Assembly (NCBI GenBank): GCA_937949555.1
Contig: CALEDV010000034.1
Coordinates: forward strand, 17,795 to 81,794
Reading direction: 5' to 3'
DNA length: 64,000 nucleotides
Source: an uncultured bacterium
Lineage (GTDB): Bacteria; Nitrospirota; Thermodesulfovibrionia; Thermodesulfovibrionales; Dissulfurispiraceae
The position numbers and the translations under genes were made by a program. The number at the start of each line of letters is the position of its first letter. Positions within the stretch are counted from its first letter, which is position 1. Of this stretch, positions 1 through 9,443 are shown one piece after another. Below the pieces are notes generated by a model. The model was not told the DNA's origin. It ran no database searches and worked only from the letters and a program-made list of their open reading frames with translations.

Positions 1-174
1 TATATTAAGGATATGGGAGGTAGGCTGCACTGCGCTTGTGTCCAGTTCGTTAAGTTTGTCTATGAAATTAATGATACTGTCTAACTGATCCCTTATACGG
101 CCCAGCTCATCAGTATTAAATTCCAGACGGCTTAGACTGGCAATATGCTGGGTCTCCTCTATGGTTATTTTCAT
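1..174 (-). CDS. gatC: Asp-tRNA(Asn)/Glu-tRNA(Gln) amidotransferase subunit C, partial
   Basis: Subunit C of the cytoplasmic GatCAB transamidase, which turns Glu-tRNA(Gln) and Asp-tRNA(Asn) into Gln-tRNA and Asn-tRNA. The reverse complement reads 58 codons from an ATG at 174 to the window edge. The start MKITIEETQHIASLSRLEF, followed by a helical stretch with ELDTSAVQPTSH, is the typical GatC amino end; the family is about 95 residues, so the last third lies outside. The ATG overlaps the pcrA stop codon as ATGA (171-174), which suggests translational coupling and makes this the last visible gene of the yebC-pcrA run. gatA would normally follow beyond the window edge, but that is inference. 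Confidence 0.85.
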   Translation of the reverse strand, partial: MKITIEETQHIASLSRLEFNTDELGRIRDQLDSIINFIDKLNELDTSAVQPTSHILNI

Positions 175-2282
175 ATATTTACCCTCTCAAGATTTGCTAT
201 GGAAGGCACAAGTCTCTTGACTCCTATGCCTGGAAAATTTACGGTTACCTTTGCATTCTCTCCTATTCCAGAGCATTCTCTGACCACACCAATCCCCCAA
301 AAGGGATGCTTCACCCTGCAGCCTATATCGAAGAGACTTATTTTTTGGTCTGCGGGAATCTTTGATTTATCAACACAGTGGTGAACAGGCTGAATCTTCT
401 CAATCCATTGGCAGCAATCTCTTGGAATATCCTTAATAAACCTTGAAGGCTCTTGATCCTGTACCTTGGAATAAAACCTCCTCCTCATTACGCTGCTGAG
501 AAATAGTCTTTCCTTTGCTCGGGTCATGCCCACATAAAAAAGCCTCCTCTCCTCCTCCATGTCCGAAGATTCCTCAAGGGCTTTAAAATATGGAAGTATG
601 CCTTCCTCTAATCCCACAAGAAATACCGCAGGAAACTCAAGCCCCTTTGCGCTATGAAGGGTCATGAGAGAAACTGCGGAGACTGGATTATCTGTCTCTG
701 CCACTGCCACAAGGGCTGTCCTATCAAGAAAGTTATGCACGCTCACATTCTCGACCGATGAAATTAGATCTACCACATTCTGAGCCCTTTCCTCTTCAAG
801 GTGGTCAAGATAATTTGTTTTGTTTAAAACAGCCTTCATTAACTCTGCTGCATTTTTGTAAGAACCCTGCCTAAGGAGGTCTATTATATTTACAAAGGAT
901 GCGAGTCTTTCCTTGATAGAACTCAGCACTGAATTATTAGACTTCACTATTTGCCTGACAGTGTTGTAAAGACTGGAGGAATTCTTCTTTGCCTCTTGCT
1001 CTATCTTTGCAAGTGTTGAGATGCCTATGCCCCTTGGCGGACTGTTGATTATCCTGCGAAAGCTGACATTATCATCAGTATTTGCCACTAACTTTATATA
1101 AGCAATCACATCCTTGATCTCTTTCCTGTGATAAAAACTTACGCCGCTTAATACATGATAAGGAATGCCCTCAGCCCTTAACCCGTCCTCTATAGCCCTT
1201 GACTGAAGATTTATCCTATATAACACGGCAACATCTGAGTATTCATGGAGTCCCTTTAGATATAGGTCCTTAATTGTTTTGGCTACAAACTTTGCCTCTT
1301 CTTCCTCATTGCCAAGCATTGAATAACAGACCTTATCCCCGCATCCCTTGTCAGTCCAGAGCCTCTTCTCCTTGCGATTTGGATTGCTGGCTATTACTCT
1401 GCCTGAAACATCTAAAATATTCTGTGTAGAACGATAATTTTGCTCCAATTTGATTATCTTCAAGCCAGGGAAGTCTTTTTCAAAATTCCTTATGTTATTA
1501 ACTTCAGCGCCCCTAAACTTATAAATGCTCTGATCGTCATCTCCAACCACACAGATGTTGTTTTGTCCGGCTGCCATTAATTGAAGCAGTCTGTATTGTG
1601 ATAAATTGGTGTCCTGAAACTCATCAACCAGAATGTAATCGAAGGACCTCTGATATTTAGCGCAGATCTTAGGATGTTCCTCAAAGAGTCTTGCGGTGAG
1701 AAGAATGAGATCGTCAAAATCGAGGGCATCGCTTCTCTTGAGTTCATCCTGATAGCGCATATATACCCTTCCCAATTTCTCATCAAAACCAAACCCGTCA
1801 CCCTGATATAGGAAATTTTCGGGGGTGATAAGGGATGACTTCAGTATGCTTATCCTTGAGGCAATCCCCTTATAGAGGGCTTCGTAGATATTCAATTCCT
1901 TCAATATGTGTCTTATGAGGCTACACTGGTCCTCATCATCGTAGATCGTAAAATCACTTTTATACCCTAAATGCTTAATTTCTCGTCTTAGAATCTTATT
2001 GCACTGACTGTGGAAGGTACCTATCCAGGTCTGTTTCACATCCATACTTAACAGTCCACATATTCTGTGTTTCATCTCCTCAGCAGCCCTGTTTGTAAAG
2101 GTCACTGTAAATATTGACATGGGAGACAGCTTTTTCTTCTTTACCAGATAGGCAAACTTCCTAGTGATTACCCTTGTCTTGCCACTGCCAGCCCCTGCCA
2201 ATACAAGCAAAGGGCTGCCAGTATGCATGATCGCCTCTCTCTGTGGTTCGTTGAGGTCTTCAAGCAGCAAATCTTTTGCCAT
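171..2282 (-). CDS. pcrA: ATP-dependent DNA helicase PcrA/UvrD
   Basis: Superfamily 1A 3'-5' DNA helicase of nucleotide-excision and replication-linked repair. About 703 residues with all SF1 motifs in order: Walker A AGAGSGKT near residue 30, GTFHSQC (Ia), DEFQDT (II), GDDDQSIYKFRGA (III), QNYRST (IV), TLHSAKGLEF (V) and FYVGMTRAKERL (VI). The last 50-60 residues (GCRVKHPFWGIG onward) form the Tudor-like PcrA/UvrD tail that contacts RNA polymerase. An upstream in-frame ATG at 2357 would lie inside glmS; I prefer the ATG at 2282, which follows AAAAGGAG by 8 bases and gives the usual NEPQREA amino end. The gene sits between glmS and gatC. It could also be called uvrD. Confidence 0.93.
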   Translation of the reverse strand: MAKDLLLEDLNEPQREAIMHTGSPLLVLAGAGSGKTRVITRKFAYLVKKKKLSPMSIFTVTFTNRAAEEMKHRICGLLSMDVKQTWIGTFHSQCNKILRREIKHLGYKSDFTIYDDEDQCSLIRHILKELNIYEALYKGIASRISILKSSLITPENFLYQGDGFGFDEKLGRVYMRYQDELKRSDALDFDDLILLTARLFEEHPKICAKYQRSFDYILVDEFQDTNLSQYRLLQLMAAGQNNICVVGDDDQSIYKFRGAEVNNIRNFEKDFPGLKIIKLEQNYRSTQNILDVSGRVIASNPNRKEKRLWTDKGCGDKVCYSMLGNEEEEAKFVAKTIKDLYLKGLHEYSDVAVLYRINLQSRAIEDGLRAEGIPYHVLSGVSFYHRKEIKDVIAYIKLVANTDDNVSFRRIINSPPRGIGISTLAKIEQEAKKNSSSLYNTVRQIVKSNNSVLSSIKERLASFVNIIDLLRQGSYKNAAELMKAVLNKTNYLDHLEEERAQNVVDLISSVENVSVHNFLDRTALVAVAETDNPVSAVSLMTLHSAKGLEFPAVFLVGLEEGILPYFKALEESSDMEEERRLFYVGMTRAKERLFLSSVMRRRFYSKVQDQEPSRFIKDIPRDCCQWIEKIQPVHHCVDKSKIPADQKISLFDIGCRVKHPFWGIGVVRECSGIGENAKVTVNFPGIGVKRLVPSIANLERVNI

Positions 2283-2310
2283 TACAGTGCTCCTTTTCGT
2301 GGTTAATTTT

Positions 2311-4137
2311 TTATTCAACAGTAACACTTTTTGCCAAGTTTCTGGGTTGATCCACATCGCATCCCCTCAATACCGATATGTGATAGGCGAGCAATTGCAA
2401 GGGGATGGTGAACAGTATGGTATTGAGTATCTCGTTAATATCCTCTATGTATACTGACCTATAGCACATGTTTCTCAGGGTCTCCTCTTTAGAGCATGTT
2501 ACGGCTATAATCCTACCGCCTCTGCTATTGACCTCTTCGAGATTAAGCATCACCTTTTCATAAAGTCTGCCGGAAGGGACAAGTACAACCACTGGCATCT
2601 CCTCATCAATAAGGGCTATAGGACCATGCTTCATCTCTCCAGCAGGATACCCCTCTGCATGGATATAGGATATCTCCTTTAATTTTAATGCCCCCTCAAG
2701 AGCAATTGGATAATTTATGCCCCTTGCAAGATAGAGAAAATCGCTTGCCTTAAATAGTTCCCTGGCAATGAGACTTATTTCACTATTGAGCTCAAGACAG
2801 GACTCAACCTTCGTTGGCAGTCTGAGAAGATCTTCTATAAGAACCGATGCCTGGGTGCCAGAAAGTCTGTTTCTTCTACGCCCTAAGGCTATTGCAAAAA
2901 GGTAGAGTGCCAATATCTGAGTGGTAAAAGCCTTTGTAGAGGCAACCCCTATCTCAGGGCCAGAGTGTGTATAAAAGACAAAATCTGATTCTCTTGCTGC
3001 AGTGCTTTCGATTACATTACAGACAGCAAGGGTCTTTGAGCCAATTCTCTTTGCCTCCCTCATTGCTGCCAAGGTATCGGCTGTCTCTCCTGATTGGGTG
3101 ATCGCAATAAGGAGAGTCCTGTTGTCTACAATGGGATTTCTATAGCGAAACTCAGAGGCAATATCAGTCTCTACAGGCATCTTGGCAATATCCTCAATTA
3201 TATACTTACCAATCATGGCAGCGTGATAGGAGGTGCCGCAGGCAACTATCATGATCTTGTCAATGTCTCTGATGTCTTCATCTTTCAAGCCAAACTCCTC
3301 TATAACCACATCGCCCTTCTCCGGTAAAAGCCTTCCCCTTAGGGTATCAGCGAGTGCCCTTGGCTGTTCATATATCTCCTTGAGCATGAAATGGCGGTAA
3401 CCTCCCTTTTCTGCCATTGAGGAACTCCAGGATATGGTGACAACCTCTTTATTAATTAGATTGCCTTCAAAGTCAGTAATAGCAACGGCTTCTTTCTGGA
3501 GTATAGCCATCTCGTTGTTGTCGAGAAATATTACATCCCTGGAACGGCTCAAGAATGCAGGCACATCAGAGGCAAGAAAGTATTCTCCCTCACCAAGTCC
3601 AATAACAAGTGGGCTTTCTTTTCTTACAGCCACAATCTTATCGGGCTCAGATTCAGATATGACAGCAAAGGCAAAGGCACCCCTTAGGAGTTTAATTGCA
3701 GCCCTAACAGCCTCTTCTAAAGGTAAGGCTTCGGAATGCTTTTTTATAAGATGACAGAGCACCTCTGTGTCCGTCTCTGAGGTGAATTGATAACCCTCCT
3801 GTATAAGTGCCCTCTTTAGTTCAATATAGTTTTCAATAATGCCATTATGAACCACTACAATGCCATCTGATCTATGGGGATGGGCGTTTTCATCAGAAGG
3901 CCTTCCATGGGTTGCCCATCTGGTATGGCCAATTGCATTATCAGAAAAAATATCAAAACCCTTGATAAGACTCTCAAGGCTCTGAATCTTACCCCTGCAT
4001 CGCTTCACCTCGATAGAGTTATCAGTAAAATAGGCTATGCCAGCGGAATCATAACCCCGGTATTCAAGCCTTTTTAGACCATCCATAACTATTGGGATAG
4101 CGTTGTTACTACCAATATAGCCGATTATTCCGCACAT
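2311..4137 (-). CDS. glmS: Glutamine-fructose-6-phosphate aminotransferase (isomerizing)
   Basis: Makes glucosamine-6-phosphate from fructose-6-phosphate and glutamine, the first step to UDP-GlcNAc for peptidoglycan and LPS. The 608 residues match the family length. The N-terminal Ntn glutaminase domain starts MCGIIGYIG, with Cys2 as nucleophile after Met removal, and contains RGYDSAGIA, HTRWATHG and HNGIIENY. Two SIS sugar-isomerase domains follow, with CGTSYHA, TQSGETADT and STKAFTTQ. The conserved end NLAKSVTVE is intact. It lies 25 bp after glmU in the same direction, so the two UDP-GlcNAc enzymes are probably co-transcribed. No strong Shine-Dalgarno is visible before the ATG, and I see no glmS ribozyme, which would be expected only in Gram-positives. 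Confidence 0.96.
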   Translation of the reverse strand: MCGIIGYIGSNNAIPIVMDGLKRLEYRGYDSAGIAYFTDNSIEVKRCRGKIQSLESLIKGFDIFSDNAIGHTRWATHGRPSDENAHPHRSDGIVVVHNGIIENYIELKRALIQEGYQFTSETDTEVLCHLIKKHSEALPLEEAVRAAIKLLRGAFAFAVISESEPDKIVAVRKESPLVIGLGEGEYFLASDVPAFLSRSRDVIFLDNNEMAILQKEAVAITDFEGNLINKEVVTISWSSSMAEKGGYRHFMLKEIYEQPRALADTLRGRLLPEKGDVVIEEFGLKDEDIRDIDKIMIVACGTSYHAAMIGKYIIEDIAKMPVETDIASEFRYRNPIVDNRTLLIAITQSGETADTLAAMREAKRIGSKTLAVCNVIESTAARESDFVFYTHSGPEIGVASTKAFTTQILALYLFAIALGRRRNRLSGTQASVLIEDLLRLPTKVESCLELNSEISLIARELFKASDFLYLARGINYPIALEGALKLKEISYIHAEGYPAGEMKHGPIALIDEEMPVVVLVPSGRLYEKVMLNLEEVNSRGGRIIAVTCSKEETLRNMCYRSVYIEDINEILNTILFTIPLQLLAYHISVLRGCDVDQPRNLAKSVTVE

Positions 4138-4162
4138 TTTGATGGTAAACCGAAGATCTTAT

Positions 4163-5536
4163 TCAGTTCTTTTTCCTCTTTCTCTGAGCCCAGCCAATAA
4201 TATTTCTCTGGGTTGACCTGCTGATGCCTAATGAATTAGGAGGCACATCCTTAGTGATTGTTGAACCTGCGCCTATATATGCTCCCTCACCTACCCTCAC
4301 AGGGGCTATCAATTGTGTATCGCTTCCAACAAAAACATCCTTTTCAATAACGGTCCTGTGTTTATTTACTCCATCGTAATTGCAGGTTATAGTCCCTGCA
4401 CCAATATTTACCCCCTCACCAATCTCCGCATCCCCGATATAACTGAGATGGGATGCCTTTACGCCTCTTGCTATATTTGACTTTTTCACCTCTACAAAAT
4501 TCCCTATCTTGACATCCTCCCCGATAACTGAATGGGGTCTTATATGGGCAAAGGGACCTATAACGGCCCCGCTCTTGATGAGAGACTCTTCAATTACTGA
4601 ATTGTCCTTGATAGTAACACCCTCTTCAATGGAAGCCTTGAAAATCCTTGTATTAGGATAAATCACACATCTACTCCCAATAATTGTGCTGCTTTGTATT
4701 ATAACATTTGGATAGATAATTGTATCTGCGCCGATCTGAGCCTCTGGATCAACTGTAACTGCGTATGGATCAATAAATGTAACGCCCCTGTGCATCCACT
4801 GACTGTTTGTCCTCTCCCTTAATATAGCTGTAGCTACACTGAGTTCTTCCTGATTGTTTATACCCATTAGTTCCTTTTCTCCAGCAATGCTGAAGGCCTC
4901 TGTGTTGAGCCCCCTTTTTACGCATAGTCCTAACAGATCGGTCAGATAGTATTCTCCCTTTAGGGGATTCTTATCTATGTATGCCAATAGACTGAGGGCG
5001 CTCCTATTGATTAGATAAACTCCGCTATTGACCTCAGAGATAGCGCGCTGTGCATCATTGGCATCTTTGTTTTCAACTATTGCGGTCACTCTGCCATTTT
5101 CTCTTATTATCCTTCCATACTCCGAGGGATTTTTAGCTATAAAAGACAGGAGTGCAAGGGCACAGGAGGATTTTGAAAATAAGTTTATAAAGGCAGTTAG
5201 TGTCTCTGGTCTAATCAGTGGAGAGTCTCCATTTAAGACCAAGATTGCCTCTGTATCCTCTGGCATCTCTTGCAATGCGCTTTTTAGGGCATCTGCTGTG
5301 CCAAGGGGTTCCTGCTGTATAGCGATACTTACTACTCCATAGCATGATATACTCTGCCTGATAGCATCTGATGATTTATTGAGCACAATAATGGTTCTTT
5401 GGCAGTTTATAGCAAGGATGGACTCTAGGGTTCGTTCAATGATAGTCTTGCCAAGTATAGGGTGTAGTAGTTTAGGGGTTGAGGACCTCATCCTCGTGCC
5501 CAAGCCGCCTGCAAGAACTACAGCACAGACCTTCAT
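4163..5536 (-). CDS. glmU: Bifunctional GlcN-1-P acetyltransferase / GlcNAc-1-P uridylyltransferase
   Basis: Catalyses the last two steps of UDP-GlcNAc synthesis: acetylation of glucosamine-1-phosphate, then UMP transfer. The N-terminal Rossmann-like pyrophosphorylase half (residues 1-230) carries LAGGLGTRM, the Lys of TPKLLHP and LNGDSPLI. The C-terminal half is a left-handed beta-helix of hexapeptide repeats (VIIGSRCVIYP, GAVIGPFAHIRP, IGDAEIGEG, GAGTITCNYDG) that binds acetyl-CoA. At 457 residues it is full length. Its ATG overlaps the stop of the DUF502 gene by 4 bp (5533-5536), and glmS follows 25 bp downstream, so substrate supply and use are linked in one transcript. Confidence 0.96.
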   Translation of the reverse strand: MKVCAVVLAGGLGTRMRSSTPKLLHPILGKTIIERTLESILAINCQRTIIVLNKSSDAIRQSISCYGVVSIAIQQEPLGTADALKSALQEMPEDTEAILVLNGDSPLIRPETLTAFINLFSKSSCALALLSFIAKNPSEYGRIIRENGRVTAIVENKDANDAQRAISEVNSGVYLINRSALSLLAYIDKNPLKGEYYLTDLLGLCVKRGLNTEAFSIAGEKELMGINNQEELSVATAILRERTNSQWMHRGVTFIDPYAVTVDPEAQIGADTIIYPNVIIQSSTIIGSRCVIYPNTRIFKASIEEGVTIKDNSVIEESLIKSGAVIGPFAHIRPHSVIGEDVKIGNFVEVKKSNIARGVKASHLSYIGDAEIGEGVNIGAGTITCNYDGVNKHRTVIEKDVFVGSDTQLIAPVRVGEGAYIGAGSTITKDVPPNSLGISRSTQRNIIGWAQRKRKKN

Positions 5537-6147
5537 ACCCTTTTCAGTGCCTCTATCTCTGAGGGTGCCGCTATCCCTCCTGAAAGGATTATCTTTATGC
5601 CCTCATCGATGTGTAACTTTGTGTATATAATGTTATCGCTCTCAAAGAGGACTATCTCACCTAAATAGAGATTGTTTGTTGGGATATACACAGCAAAGAG
5701 TTTTTTTGAACTGTCTCCTTCCTTGATCTGGCATTCCTTTGTCAAAAAGGCAAAGGCATAGCACCCCTTTCGTGGATATTCAACGATTACAAACTCTTTG
5801 AAGGCAGAACGGTTTTTAGGCGAGAAGGCATCCACGAGCTGTTTAATCGCAAGGTAGATGCTCTTAAATACGGGTATATGTAACAATGCCTGCTCTGCAT
5901 AGGATAGTATCTTTTTGCCTATTACATTTGTGGATACCACTCCAAAGAAGAATATGAGTATTATGGCGGTTATAAATCCAAGTCCAGCGATGCGCCTTCC
6001 AAAAAAGAGGTCATAAAAGGGTCCAAGGATACCATCCACGAGTTTAAAAAGAAATACAATTACCCCTATAGTGATAAGGGTTGGGATAGTAACAAACAGA
6101 CCTGCTATAAACTTTCTCTTAAAGGTAATCTTAAGGGGTTCTACCAT
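5533..6147 (-). CDS. DUF502 family membrane protein
   Basis: Inner-membrane protein of unknown biochemical role, 204 residues, of the DUF502 family. It shows two transmembrane helices near residues 15-37 (GLFVTIPTLITIGVIVFLF) and 54-75 (LGFITAIILIFFFGVVSTNV). A soluble region follows with the family signatures IPVFKSIYLAIKQ, VEYPRKGCYAFAFLT and AVYIPTNNLYLGEIVLF, ending SGGIAAP. It is placed between yebC (48 bp upstream) and glmU, which it overlaps as ATGA. That coupling suggests a cell-envelope role, but the sequence does not show one. The start is supported mainly by length and fold, because only a weak ribosome site is visible. Confidence 0.8.
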   Translation of the reverse strand: MVEPLKITFKRKFIAGLFVTIPTLITIGVIVFLFKLVDGILGPFYDLFFGRRIAGLGFITAIILIFFFGVVSTNVIGKKILSYAEQALLHIPVFKSIYLAIKQLVDAFSPKNRSAFKEFVIVEYPRKGCYAFAFLTKECQIKEGDSSKKLFAVYIPTNNLYLGEIVLFESDNIIYTKLHIDEGIKIILSGGIAAPSEIEALKRV

Positions 6148-6195
6148 TGAGGCTTAGAAATATCCTTTGGCTTAACTTTTAAACTTAAAAGGGTC

Positions 6196-6927
6196 CTACT
6201 CATCTATATTAAAATTCGAATAAACATTTTGGACATCTTCGTTGTCCTCAAGGGCGTCAATGAGCCTAAGCATCTGCTCGCCCTGGGCGCCCTCAAGCTT
6301 TACATAGGTCTTTGGGAGCATAGTGATCTCTGCCATTGATATAGGTATAGAGCCCTTTTCTAAAGAATCCTTGACCGCTGAAAGCATCTCAGGTGATACA
6401 ATAATCTCGAAATTTTCTTCCTCAGGGTCACTTTTAAGGTCCTCTGCGCCTGCCTCTAAGGCTAAGGCCATCAGAGTATCTTCATCGGTCTTTGTTTTTT
6501 CTACCAGTATGTAGCCCTTTTTCTGAAAGTTCCATGCAACACAGCCAGTTTCCCCAAGGCTGCCGCCATTCTTTGAGAGTATATGTCTAATCTCTGGCAG
6601 AGTCCTGTTCTTGTTGTCCGTAAGCACTTCAATAATAATAGCTGCTCCGCCAGGTCCATATCCTTCATAGGTAATCTCTTCATAGGTAACTCCAGGAAGC
6701 TCTCCTGTGCCCTTCATAATCGCCCTCTTGATATTCTCTGAGGGCATATTCACTTCCTTTGCCTTGTCTATTGCTGTTCTAAGTCTTGGATTGCCCTCTG
6801 GGTCTCCGCCTCCAAGTCTTGCAGCCACAGAAATTTCCTTAACTATCTTTGTAAAGGTCTTGCCCTTTTTTGCGTCTGTGTGTGCCTTTTTATGCTTGAT
6901 TTGCGCCCATTTTGAATGCCCTGCCAT
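6196..6927 (-). CDS. yebC: YebC/PmpR family protein (TACO1-like)
   Basis: Cytoplasmic YebC/PmpR family protein of 243 residues. Members have been reported as DNA-binding regulators and, more recently, as ribosome-associated factors that help translation of proline-rich stretches. The canonical start [20 protein letters not shown] and the segments [28 protein letters not shown] and [12 protein letters not shown] are all present, and the acidic C-terminal part ends [10 protein letters not shown]. The start is firm: AAGGAGG precedes the ATG at suitable spacing, and a sigma-70 promoter lies just upstream. It heads the run to DUF502, glmU, glmS, pcrA and gatC. In many bacteria it adjoins ruvC; no ruv gene is visible here. 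Confidence 0.93.
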   Translation of the reverse strand: MAGHSKWAQIKHKKAHTDAKKGKTFTKIVKEISVAARLGGGDPEGNPRLRTAIDKAKEVNMPSENIKRAIMKGTGELPGVTYEEITYEGYGPGGAAIIIEVLTDNKNRTLPEIRHILSKNGGSLGETGCVAWNFQKKGYILVEKTKTDEDTLMALALEAGAEDLKSDPEEENFEIIVSPEMLSAVKDSLEKGSIPISMAEITMLPKTYVKLEGAQGEQMLRLIDALEDNEDVQNVYSNFNIDE

Positions 6928-6955
6928 TGAGCCTCCTTGAAATGCCTATGTATAA

Positions 6956-6985
6956 ATGATAATTCTTGTAAATAAGCGCTGTCAA
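6956..6985 (-). promoter_or_regulatory. Sigma-70 promoter of the yebC operon
   Basis: On the minus strand, TTGACA at 6985-6980, an 18-base spacer and TATCAT at 6961-6956. The -35 is perfect and the -10 matches five of six. Transcription would start near 6949, leaving about 22 bases of leader containing the AAGGAGG site of yebC. Confidence 0.6.
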
Positions 6986-7347
6986 GGCATTGTAATACCT
7001 TGATTTGCCAATAGGAGCAGGAGGGTGTGCCGAAAAGGCTTTATTGCCACACCTTTTTACAAGGCCTTTGGACTTTCATAAAAATGCCAATTAAATAATC
7101 TCTTGGGGACTGAATGAGCCATGGCTATTTTTAAATAAACCCTGTGGCAGTATAAAGGCTTTCAGGCATGCCCTCTTGCTCCTTACAGGTTTCTATCGGC
7201 AATTTTGGCAATATAGATTTATTTAGACTTACAGAGGATCTGTCTGTTTGTGTATATAAGAGAGAAATGAGCCTTAAGGCAAATTGAATTATTGTGTCTA
7301 AAACTAATAGAATAAAAATTTAAATTGCAAAGGAGGGATAAAGGTAA
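6986..7347. other. Intergenic gap between divergent yebC and the flavoprotein gene
   Basis: With the promoter and leader of yebC the gap is 420 bp. Beyond that promoter I find no ORF with a ribosome site and no strong hairpin. The plus-strand part ends in an AT-rich stretch (TATATAAG near 7253-7260, AATAAAAATT near 7311-7320) that could supply a weak promoter for the 7348 gene, but no convincing -35 accompanies it. Confidence 0.4.
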
Positions 7348-7923
7348 ATGAAGGTGTTTGCAATCAATGGGAGCGCAAGAAAGGGTGGAAATACTGCAAT
7401 GCTCCTGAATGTAGCGCTTGAGGAGATTAGGTCGCAGGGTATTGAGACAGAGCTTTTTGAACTATCAGGCAAAAAGATACAGGGATGCATCGCATGTTAC
7501 AGGTGTTTTAAGAATCTCAACAAACGATGTGCCGTTGACAGTGATGTGGTCAATGAGTGCATTGAAAAGATGCTCCAGGCAGAGGGCATACTGCTTGGGT
7601 CTCCAACATATTTTTCAGACATGTCAGCCTCGATGAAAGCTCTCATAGAGAGGGCAGGCATGACTGCAAGGGCAAATGGGGATATGTTTCAAAGAAAGGC
7701 TGGCGCTGCTGTGGTAGCGGTAAGGAGGGCAGGAGCCACCCATGTGCTGAGTTCTATAAACTACTTTTTTCTCATTGGACAAATGATTGTTCCAGGTTCA
7801 AACTACTGGAATCTTGCCATAGGCAGAGAGGTTGGTGAGGTTATGAACGACCCAGAGGGATTACAAACGATGAAGACCCTTGGAGCCAACATGGCATGGC
7901 TTATTAAAAAAATTAACTCCTAA
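7348..7923 (+). CDS. Iron-sulfur flavoprotein, NADPH-dependent FMN reductase family
   Basis: Flavodoxin-fold electron-transfer or reductase protein of 191 residues. The phosphate-binding loop GSARKGGNT (residues 8-16) is typical of the NADPH-dependent FMN reductase superfamily, and GSPTYFSDMSASMKALIER is the usual second flavin segment. A compact cysteine motif C47-x2-C50-x2-C53-x7-C61 follows strand 2. This is the arrangement that binds a [4Fe-4S] cluster in archaeal-type iron-sulfur flavoproteins (Isf), so I prefer that call over a plain FMN reductase. Substrate and partner are unknown. AAAGGAGG lies about 12 bases before the ATG. rnhA follows after 13 bp, probably on the same transcript. 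Confidence 0.8.
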   Translation: MKVFAINGSARKGGNTAMLLNVALEEIRSQGIETELFELSGKKIQGCIACYRCFKNLNKRCAVDSDVVNECIEKMLQAEGILLGSPTYFSDMSASMKALIERAGMTARANGDMFQRKAGAAVVAVRRAGATHVLSSINYFFLIGQMIVPGSNYWNLAIGREVGEVMNDPEGLQTMKTLGANMAWLIKKINS

Positions 7924-7936
7924 GGTCAGTTATTAA

Positions 7937-8389
7937 ATGGGAGAAAAGATACTAATATATGCCGATGGCGCTTGCAGCGGTAATCCAGGGCCAGGGGGAT
8001 ACGGGGCAATTATAAAGGCTGAGGACAAAGAGACAGAATTATCAGGCTCTGCAGAACTAACAACCAACAACAGGATGGAATTGACCGCGGTGATCACTGC
8101 CCTTGAGTCTCTAAGAGACAAATCAGAGGTTAGGGTTATAACAGACTCAAATTATGTAGTCAAGGGCATGACTGAATGGATGCCTAATTGGTTGAAAAAA
8201 AACTGGAAGAATGCTCAGGGTAAGGAGGTATCAAACAGGGATCTATGGGAAAGATTGCTTGCATCTGCCAGGCAGCATAAAATACAATGGCAGTGGATTA
8301 AAGGACACAATGGACATAGGGAAAACGAAAGATGTGACAGACTTGCTACAGAGGCTATTGCACAGTTGAGGACTCAAAAAAAAATATAG
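7937..8389 (+). CDS. rnhA: Ribonuclease HI
   Basis: Endonuclease that cuts the RNA strand of RNA-DNA hybrids such as R-loops and Okazaki primers. At 150 residues it matches the classical enzyme. The catalytic carboxylates are all visible: Asp10 in YADGACSGNPGPGG, Glu48 in NNRMELTAV, Asp70 in ITDSNYVVKG and Asp134 in ENERCDRLA, with His124 in IKGHNGH. The basic handle WLKKNWKNAQGK is kept. It sits between the flavoprotein gene and ilvC with short gaps of 13 and 27 bp. Confidence 0.96.
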   Translation: MGEKILIYADGACSGNPGPGGYGAIIKAEDKETELSGSAELTTNNRMELTAVITALESLRDKSEVRVITDSNYVVKGMTEWMPNWLKKNWKNAQGKEVSNRDLWERLLASARQHKIQWQWIKGHNGHRENERCDRLATEAIAQLRTQKKI

Positions 8390-9433
<1,044 letters not shown>

Positions 9434-9443
9434 CATAACTGCT

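Noticed and set aside
2283..2357. Longer amino end of PcrA starting at an ATG at 2357
   Set aside because: It lies within the glmS coding end, shows no helicase homology, and the ATG at 2282 has a good ribosome site.
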